Assembly: GCA_964493995.1 (NCBI GenBank)
Contig: CAZBQD010000041.1
Coordinates: 1 to 18,744, forward strand
Length of the DNA stretch: 18,744 nucleotides
Reading direction: 5' to 3'
Source of the DNA: GCA-002282575 sp964493995
GTDB lineage: Bacteria > Pseudomonadota > Gammaproteobacteria > Thiomicrospirales > Thiomicrospiraceae
Shown here one piece after another: positions 14,601 to 18,744 of the stretch. A program made the translations under genes and the position numbers. Each line of letters begins with the position of its first letter. Position 1 is the first letter of the stretch. Below the pieces are notes generated by a model. The model saw only the letters and a program-made list of their open reading frames with translations. It did not search any database and was not told where the DNA came from.

Positions 14601-14952
14601 TAATGGCGACGACTGCCTAGTGAAGGTCGCCAATGCCCTCAATCAACAAATTCGACGCAGCACTGATTTGTTTGCCCGCTATGGTGGCGAAGAGTTTGTG
14701 GTCATTTTACCGGAAACTCAACCCAAAGAAGTCGCAGCCATTGCCGAAAAACTGCGTGCGGCTGTCGATCAACTAGGCTTAAAACACGAATTTTCTGCCG
14801 TTAGCGATCATGTGACCATTAGTTTGGGAGCGGTAAGTGAGTGTATTGAAAGTTATCAGCAAGCGCTTGATTTACTGTTAAAAGCAGATAAATCCCTGTA
14901 TCACGCTAAAGAACAGGGACGTAATCGGGTGGCGATGTATTCACTGAATTAA
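11689..14952 (+). CDS. Cache-HAMP hybrid histidine kinase with two receivers and active-type GGDEF diguanylate cyclase
   Basis: Start ATG at 11689 overlaps the upstream stop as ATGA, with GGGG (11679-11682) as ribosome site, giving 1087 residues. Domains: membrane span (about 13-36), periplasmic Cache sensor (about 40-280), second span (about 285-308), HAMP (about 309-362), HisKA (His392), ATPase (Asn510, DTGIGLS from Asp542, GGTGLGL 571-577), receiver 1 (Glu648/Asp649, Asp692, Lys742), receiver 2 (Asp795/Asp796, Asp839, Lys891) and GGDEF (about 912-1085). The signature is GGEEF (999-1003), preceded by RSTD (990-993) at the inhibitory I-site, so it should make c-di-GMP from GTP with product feedback. 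The second receiver joined to GGDEF resembles PleD-type architecture. Having sensor, kinase, receivers and cyclase in one chain suggests a self-contained signal-to-c-di-GMP device. It opposes the phosphodiesterase encoded upstream. Confidence 0.94.
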   Translation: MIQQRTSLPKRLLSFIVFAYSLFALAIIALVSYLAYQEAKSHILQELTQTTTKVSHKIDDSLQDMSRSLTLFSSQLQDGEQLKPLPELQKLLDSRIKLHDLFNAGLIIHDLHGNIILDSPIIPQRVGIDSSAQPHFKAVTATQQTVISHPFIGRAVKEPVFHIITPIINARQQVVGYLAGVNQLKQNNPLIDLSHFGYMTEHGKGVLTIVDLPLNLIVTDTEQPERALKPLDDFSNTELIEQLRLGQWQGESRDDQGQRYFYWAQPLKNMDWIILHRFPMLPMLDSALQIIMQLLVVSVLFMLIIGYGVYRYLQKMLAPLKQASDSINQMIEQNLTPYPLPITLADEVGVLVDAYNRLAEKRLHHHQQLLAAKQLAEQANEAKSAFLANMSHEIRTPLNAIIGLSELQLNHNHLNPLQVQRQQQILTSAKLLLSIINDVLEFAKIDANDIAIESIPFELTTIVENLTLLYQRLCQQKHLDCQFLLANNLPNKLIGDPLHITQVLSNLLSNAIKFTQFGKVELCIEALEQTPKEVRLCFAVRDTGIGLSSNQQTQLFDAFVQADNSSTRKYGGTGLGLSISQRLIALMHGSPICIESELGKGSQFSFELTLLIDTETASTQPESPLAAEITEPLMSIPSPQTRRILLVEDNPINQSVVQALLARMELSVTVAADGEQAVHLAKEADFDLILMDIQMPVMDGYQATQAIRQFNADIPIIALTAASMVEDKQKALAAGMNDHLAKPIQFAKLQATLARYLSNLPLRADVSDNTPQPLAPVELVRRDERIKTATVLIVDDMPTNVKILANRLKAEYQIQVASNGAKAIDIATGSNPPDLILLDIIMPDMDGYEVCRQLKNNAHTSNIPIIFVSALGEAVDEEKGLNLGAVDHISKPFHLPIVRARLRNHISLKRKTDLLEDLSHMDGLTHVANRRHFDETFEKEAQRCQRDGVYLGIIMIDIDYFKPFNDNYGHGNGDDCLVKVANALNQQIRRSTDLFARYGGEEFVVILPETQPKEVAAIAEKLRAAVDQLGLKHEFSAVSDHVTISLGAVSECIESYQQALDLLLKADKSLYHAKEQGRNRVAMYSLN

Positions 14953-14971
14953 CGCAGCGAATACATAATCT

Positions 14972-15122
14972 GGTGACCTCTAAAAACCTTAACGGGATGG
15001 GGGACTGGGGGAAGGGATGCACAATAATTGCATGTAACCTATTGATTTAACTCGTTCCACCAGAGATTAAATAAACTTGGAGACTCTAAAAATGCCACGA
15101 AGTGGAGTTTTTAGAGGTTCCC
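14972..15122. mobile_element. Possible MITE-like element with 16-bp terminal inverted repeats
   Basis: The left end (14972-14987) and the reverse complement of the right end (15107-15122) agree at 14 of 16 positions, sharing ACCTCTAAAAAC without mismatch. The flanks carry a short direct repeat, AATCT at 14967-14971 and 15123-15127, as expected for a target duplication. The 151-bp interval has no reading frame. It could be a non-autonomous insertion element, or only a terminator with chance repeats. I cannot assign an IS family. The repeat continues for one more base (G) on the right, and short direct repeats arise by chance. Confidence 0.35.
14994..15016 (+). other. Potential G-quadruplex motif
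   Basis: Four G-runs of lengths 3, 5, 5 and 3 (14994-14996, 14999-15003, 15007-15011, 15014-15016) are separated by loops of only 2, 3 and 2 bases, which meets the usual sequence rule for intramolecular quadruplexes. It lies 42 bases after the stop of the last signalling gene, on its coding strand, so it could also form in the 3' end of that mRNA. A small dyad, ATGCA/TGCAT, follows at 15017-15033. Confidence 0.5.
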
Positions 15123-15124
15123 AA
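15077..15124. terminator. Large palindrome, probable bidirectional intrinsic terminator
   Basis: The stem pairs TTGG with CCAA at the base, then nine perfect pairs (CTCTAAAAA 15084-15092 with TTTTTAGAG 15108-15116). After a 2x2 internal loop comes CCAC-GAA-GTGG (15095-15105). The CCAC/GTGG core is flanked by an A5 tract on one side and a T5 tract on the other, so it reads as an intrinsic terminator in either direction. It sits between convergent genes and starts only four bases after the pheA stop on the minus strand. Confidence 0.65.
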
Positions 15125-15128
15125 TCTG

Positions 15129-16226
15129 TTAATAAGGCGCTACCGGAAAAGAGCCGAGCAATTTGTAAAAGCTACATTTTGCCTCGACTTGCGCCAACAC
15201 TGACTTGAGTGGCTCTTGTTCGCAATGCCCTTCTACGTCGGCATAAAAGACATAGTTCCACTTGGTCTGTTTCGAGGGACGTTCGGTCAAGCGCGCCAAA
15301 CTAATGCCTTTTTCAGCAAAATAACCTAATATTTCATGTAAGGCACCAGGGCGATTGGGTGTTGAGAAAATCAGCGCCGTTTTATCCAAGCCGCTCACGC
15401 CACTGGCATGACGCGCCATCACCCAAAAACGGGTGGTGTTATCCGGCTGATCTTCGATACCATTCACCAGCACTTGCAAATCATATAAGTGACTCGCTTG
15501 CTCCGAGGCAATGGCGGCGGTATCTTCATGTTCTGTGGCGTAAACCGCCGCTGCGGCGTTGCTGTCCATCGGGTGTTGCTTTGCCCATGGCAGGTTGTTC
15601 GCCAACCATTCACGACATTGCGCTAGCGCCTGCGCGTGAGCCGCCACTACTTTAATGGAGGTCAGCTCCGTTGTTTTCGCTAACAGAGCATGATGAATCG
15701 ACAGATTCACCTCACCACAGACTTGTAGGTTGGTTTTTAACAACAAATCTTGCGTAATATTGACCGCCCCTTCAGTCGAGTTTTCCACGGGTACCACACC
15801 ATAATCGGTGCGTCCCGTTTCTACCGCTTTGAATACATTTTCAATATTGGCTACCGCTAGTGTTTGCGCACTCAAACCAAAATGTTTAATGGTCGCCGCC
15901 TGCGAAAACGTACCCTCAGGGCCTAAGTAAGCCACGCGAACAGGCTGCTCCAACGCCAAACAAGCCGACATGATTTCACGAAACAAACGCGCTACCACAT
16001 CATCAGCCAGCGGCCCTGCATTGCGACTCATGACCTCGCGCAATACCTGTGCTTCGCGCTCAGGACGATAAAAAATGGTTTCGACCGTACCGCCCTGCGT
16101 TTTGATATGAGCGACCTCTTGCGCTAACTTAGCACGCTCGGCAATCAGTTGCTGAATTTGCGCATCGAGCGCATCAATACCCGTGCGAATTTCTTGTAAG
16201 CGTTGCTGTTCTTGTTGTGAAACCAT
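15129..16226 (-). CDS. pheA: Bifunctional chorismate mutase / prephenate dehydratase (P-protein)
   Basis: This 365-residue cytosolic enzyme converts chorismate to prephenate and then to phenylpyruvate for phenylalanine synthesis. Residues about 9-90 are an AroQ-type mutase (Arg14, Arg31 and Lys42 at the active-site spacing, then FYRPERE and LFREIMSACLALEQP, the pseudomonad-type sequence). Residues about 97-273 are the dehydratase (YLGPEGTFSQ, VPVENSTEGAV, catalytic TRF at 265-267). Residues about 283-360 are an ACT domain (RPGALHEIL), the usual site of phenylalanine feedback. The length is normal for the family. It begins six bases after the serC stop with no strong ribosome site, so translation is probably coupled to serC. 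A terminator-like palindrome follows immediately, making this the last gene of the operon here. Confidence 0.96.
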   Translation of the reverse strand: MVSQQEQQRLQEIRTGIDALDAQIQQLIAERAKLAQEVAHIKTQGGTVETIFYRPEREAQVLREVMSRNAGPLADDVVARLFREIMSACLALEQPVRVAYLGPEGTFSQAATIKHFGLSAQTLAVANIENVFKAVETGRTDYGVVPVENSTEGAVNITQDLLLKTNLQVCGEVNLSIHHALLAKTTELTSIKVVAAHAQALAQCREWLANNLPWAKQHPMDSNAAAAVYATEHEDTAAIASEQASHLYDLQVLVNGIEDQPDNTTRFWVMARHASGVSGLDKTALIFSTPNRPGALHEILGYFAEKGISLARLTERPSKQTKWNYVFYADVEGHCEQEPLKSVLAQVEAKCSFYKLLGSFPVAPY

Positions 16227-16232
16227 ATTGAA

Positions 16233-17306
16233 TTAACCGTGACGCTGAGCAAAATCGTGCATAAAGGCAATCAGCGCATCGACACCCGCTTCAGGCATGG
16301 CATTGTAAATACTGGCGCGCATACCGCCGACGATTTTATGGCCTTTCAGTGAAGTCAAACCGGCCGCCGCGGTTTCCGCTAAAAAGGTCGCATCCAGTGA
16401 CGCATCTTTCAGGGTAAAAGGGACATTCATCCAAGAACGATCCGATGGCTTCACTGGATTGGCATAGAAACCATTAGATTGGTCGATAGCGGTATAGAGT
16501 TTTTGTGCTTTACGTTCGTTAATGGCTGCCATCGCACTCAGTCCGCCATTTTCAAGCAGCCACTCAAACACCAAACCAGCCATATACCAAGGGTAGGTTG
16601 CCGGCGTGTTGTACATAGAGTCGTTATCGGCAGCCGACTGGTAATTCAACATCGTTGGCGTACCGGCTCGCGCTTTACCCAACAAATCGTCACGAATGAT
16701 GACAATGGTTAAGCCTGCTGGACCAATATTCTTTTGTGCACCGGCGTAAATCACACCAAAACGACTGACATCAATCGGACGCGATAAAATGGTCGATGAC
16801 ATATCCGCCACCAACACCTTATCACCCACATCCGGAATCTGTTGAAACTCTAGCCCACCAATGGTTTCGTTAGGCGTGTAGTGAACATATTTAGCATCGG
16901 GACTCAGCTTCCACTCACTGGCATCGGGAATGGCACTGCTATGGCTGGCAACCACATTCACCTTACAAAAGCGGCTCGCTTCTTTAATGGCTTTTTCTGA
17001 CCAAACACCGGTATTGAAATAATCAACCGTGTCACCCTCATTAGCCAAATTTAAGGGAATCATGGCGAACTGTAAGGAAGCACCGCCCTGTAAAAAAAGC
17101 ACTTTGTAATTGTCCGGAATCGCCATCAACTGACGTAAATCAGCTTCCGCTTTTTTCGCTACCGCCGTGTAATCTTTGCCGCGATGACTCACTTCCATAA
17201 TCGACATGCCCGTTCCATGCCAATCCAGCATTTCAGCTTGCGCCCGTTCCATCACCGCTGTCGGCATCATGGCAGGACCAGCACTAAAATTATATACACG
17301 AGCCAT
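16233..17306 (-). CDS. serC: Phosphoserine aminotransferase
   Basis: This is a 357-residue PLP enzyme that transaminates 3-phosphohydroxypyruvate with glutamate to give phosphoserine (serine synthesis), and acts on the analogous 4-phosphoerythronate-derived ketoacid in pyridoxal phosphate synthesis. It starts with the family signature YNFSAGPAMMP. It also has SHRGKDY (substrate-phosphate region), FLQGGASLQF (PLP phosphate), the YAGAQKNIGPAG motif with PLP lysine Lys192, and GGMRASIYNAM near the C-terminus. The length is normal (about 360). The ATG at 17306 is preceded by GAGGAG (17314-17319) at seven bases. It lies between gyrA (33-bp gap) and pheA (6-bp gap), the order found in Pseudomonas and relatives, and is probably cotranscribed with both. 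Confidence 0.97.
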   Translation of the reverse strand: MARVYNFSAGPAMMPTAVMERAQAEMLDWHGTGMSIMEVSHRGKDYTAVAKKAEADLRQLMAIPDNYKVLFLQGGASLQFAMIPLNLANEGDTVDYFNTGVWSEKAIKEASRFCKVNVVASHSSAIPDASEWKLSPDAKYVHYTPNETIGGLEFQQIPDVGDKVLVADMSSTILSRPIDVSRFGVIYAGAQKNIGPAGLTIVIIRDDLLGKARAGTPTMLNYQSAADNDSMYNTPATYPWYMAGLVFEWLLENGGLSAMAAINERKAQKLYTAIDQSNGFYANPVKPSDRSWMNVPFTLKDASLDATFLAETAAAGLTSLKGHKIVGGMRASIYNAMPEAGVDALIAFMHDFAQRHG

Positions 17307-17339
17307 CGGGCAACTCCTCTAATTATGCTTTACTTAACG

Positions 17340-18744
17340 TTATGCTTTGCTGTCGGTTTCAGTTTCGCTTGGAGCGTCTGTCGCGGCTGCAGACTCAGAA
17401 ACCACGGCCATATCTTCACTCATGTCTTCGGTTTCATCGACCAAAGCTTCTTCAGGCTCGGCATCGAGTACTGCAACACTGACCAAGTTTTCCGCATCCG
17501 ACAAGTTAATGAGTTTCACCCCTTGCGTATTGCGACTGAGTACCGGAATTTCACTAACGCGCGTGCGTACTAACGTACCCTTGTCAGTAATGAGCACTAA
17601 CTCATGCTCACGATTCACCATCACCGCTGACACCACCTGACCGTTACGATCCGAGGTTTTGATGGAAATGACACCCTGACCACCACGACCGATGGTTGAG
17701 TATTCCTCTAACTCGGTACATTTACCGTAACCATTGGCGGTCGCCGTCAGTAACATCAATTCAGGCTGAATCAACTGCAAGCTAATCACTTTAGCCTCAC
17801 CCAGTAGGGTCATACCACGCACACCACGCGCTCCCCGTCCCATGGCACGAACATCCCCTTCGTGGAAGCGAATCGCTTTGCCATTGTCGGCCAACAACAT
17901 GACATCATTGTCGCCGGTAGTGAGTACCGCTTGCACCAAAGCATCACCCTCATCCAAGCCCAAGGCAATAATGCCCGACGCACGAGGACGCGAGAAGTCC
18001 ATCAATTCCGTTTTCTTCACCACACCGGCAGAGGTAGCCATGAATACATACTGACCGGCTTCAAAAGCAGAGACGGGCAGAATACTGGTAATCAATTCAT
18101 CGCCTTCGAGCGGCAATAGGTTATTAATCGGACGACCACGCGCGGTACGACCCGCTTGCGGAATGTCGAAAGTGCGTAACCAATACAACTTACCACGATT
18201 CGAGAAGCACAATAAAGTCGCATGAGAATGCGCAACAATGACACGTCCGACACTGTCACTTTCTTTTACGCTAGCAGCCGCTTTACCACGACCCCCACGA
18301 CGCTGCGCACGATAATCGCTGGTAGGTTGCGCTTTAATATAACCATCATCAGAGAGGGTCACAATTAAGTCTTCTTGCGGAATCAGGTCTTCGCGAGACA
18401 TATCCAAGGCATTGAACTCAATTTCACTACGACGCTTATCACCATATTGAGTCACCACCGCAACCAACTCTTCGCGCACCACTTCGGTTAAGCGAACGGG
18501 ATTGCGTAGAATTTCTAACAGCGCCAGCATGGTATTGAGTAACTCACCATATTCGGCAAAAATTTTGTCTTGCTCTAAGCCAGTTAGGCGTTGTAAACGC
18601 AAATCCAAAATCGCTTGTGCTTGCTCTGGTGACAGATAGTAGCCATCGGCTCTCATGCCAAACTCAGCACTAATGTGTTCAGGACGCGTACTGACTTCTT
18701 CTGCGCGCGATAAGAGTTCCATCACTTTATCGGCAGACCAACCG
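17340..18744 (-). CDS. gyrA: DNA gyrase subunit A, C-terminal part (5' end outside window)
   Basis: The frame is open across the right edge; 467 residues plus stop are visible, roughly the C-terminal half of a subunit of about 850-900. The first visible part matches the end of the breakage-reunion domain and coiled coil (YYLSPEQAQAILDLRLQRLTGLE, then EELVAVVTQYGDKRR). The GyrA box reads QRRGGRG (18285-18305), where E. coli has QRRGGKG. The remainder is the beta-pinwheel DNA-wrapping domain with repeated blades (VFMATSAGVVKKT, GARGVRGMTLL, GYGKCTELEEY, TLVRTRVSEI). The protein ends in a strongly acidic tail, usual in gammaproteobacterial GyrA. The catalytic Tyr and the quinolone-resistance region are not in the window. 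A GTG at 18725 is an internal codon, not the start. Confidence 0.97.
   Translation of the reverse strand, partial: GWSADKVMELLSRAEEVSTRPEHISAEFGMRADGYYLSPEQAQAILDLRLQRLTGLEQDKIFAEYGELLNTMLALLEILRNPVRLTEVVREELVAVVTQYGDKRRSEIEFNALDMSREDLIPQEDLIVTLSDDGYIKAQPTSDYRAQRRGGRGKAAASVKESDSVGRVIVAHSHATLLCFSNRGKLYWLRTFDIPQAGRTARGRPINNLLPLEGDELITSILPVSAFEAGQYVFMATSAGVVKKTELMDFSRPRASGIIALGLDEGDALVQAVLTTGDNDVMLLADNGKAIRFHEGDVRAMGRGARGVRGMTLLGEAKVISLQLIQPELMLLTATANGYGKCTELEEYSTIGRGGQGVISIKTSDRNGQVVSAVMVNREHELVLITDKGTLVRTRVSEIPVLSRNTQGVKLINLSDAENLVSVAVLDAEPEEALVDETEDMSEDMAVVSESAAATDAPSETETDSKA

Noticed and set aside
2765..14952. A phage-defence reading of the cluster
   Set aside because: All domains are standard two-component and c-di-GMP signalling types. 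There is no nuclease, effector or cyclic-oligonucleotide sensor typical of defence systems.
17347..18119. Several plus-strand frames opposite gyrA
   Set aside because: They are antisense shadows of a conserved gene and their translations match nothing recognisable.
1..18744. tRNA, rRNA, CRISPR array or complete insertion sequence
   Set aside because: No cloverleaf, rRNA-like stretch, regularly spaced repeat series or transposase gene was found.

Overview
The window looks like chromosomal DNA from a gammaproteobacterium of moderate GC content. The best taxonomic evidence is at the right end, on the minus strand: gyrA, serC and pheA lie head to tail in the order used by Pseudomonas and relatives, and PheA is the pseudomonad-type chorismate mutase/prephenate dehydratase. 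The dense set of multidomain sensor kinases and c-di-GMP enzymes fits a free-living aquatic proteobacterium. I cannot name the genus from sequence alone.

Layout. (1) 1-535, minus strand: a ChpS/ChpB (MazEF-type) toxin-antitoxin pair, with the toxin cut by the left edge and a promoter carrying a repeated heptamer. (2) 670-2566, plus strand: chrA, a two-domain chromate transporter, then an ArsR-type regulator fused to a rhodanese domain. A perfect inverted repeat lies just upstream of the regulator. (3) 2765-14952, plus strand: four very large signalling proteins arranged as two pairs, each pair overlapping by ATGA. They are a soluble three-PAS hybrid kinase with REC and Hpt; a PhnD-like periplasmic sensor with PAS, degenerate GGDEF and EAL; a second PhnD-like sensor that is a hybrid kinase with one intact and one apparently dead receiver; and a Cache-HAMP hybrid kinase with two receivers and an intact GGDEF. 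(4) 14953-15128: a convergent intergenic region with a terminator-like palindrome, a G-quadruplex-type G-rich tract and a possible MITE-like element. (5) 15129-18744, minus strand: pheA, serC and the 3' part of gyrA.

How the genes may work together (inference). The four signalling genes read as one module. Two sensors share a PhnD-type periplasmic fold; the same family includes the sensing domain of the tetrathionate kinase TtrS. One sensor drives a phosphodiesterase with all catalytic residues present, the other a kinase. The last protein carries a diguanylate cyclase with an intact active site and inhibitory site. Only the first kinase has an Hpt domain, so it could be the shared phosphotransfer hub. 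No separate DNA-binding response regulator is present, so the likely output is cellular c-di-GMP level, or phosphotransfer to a regulator encoded elsewhere.

The housekeeping side is ordinary except that pheA is followed directly by a terminator-like hairpin and the convergent signalling genes, instead of the aromatic-pathway, cmk and rpsA genes usually found next in this operon.
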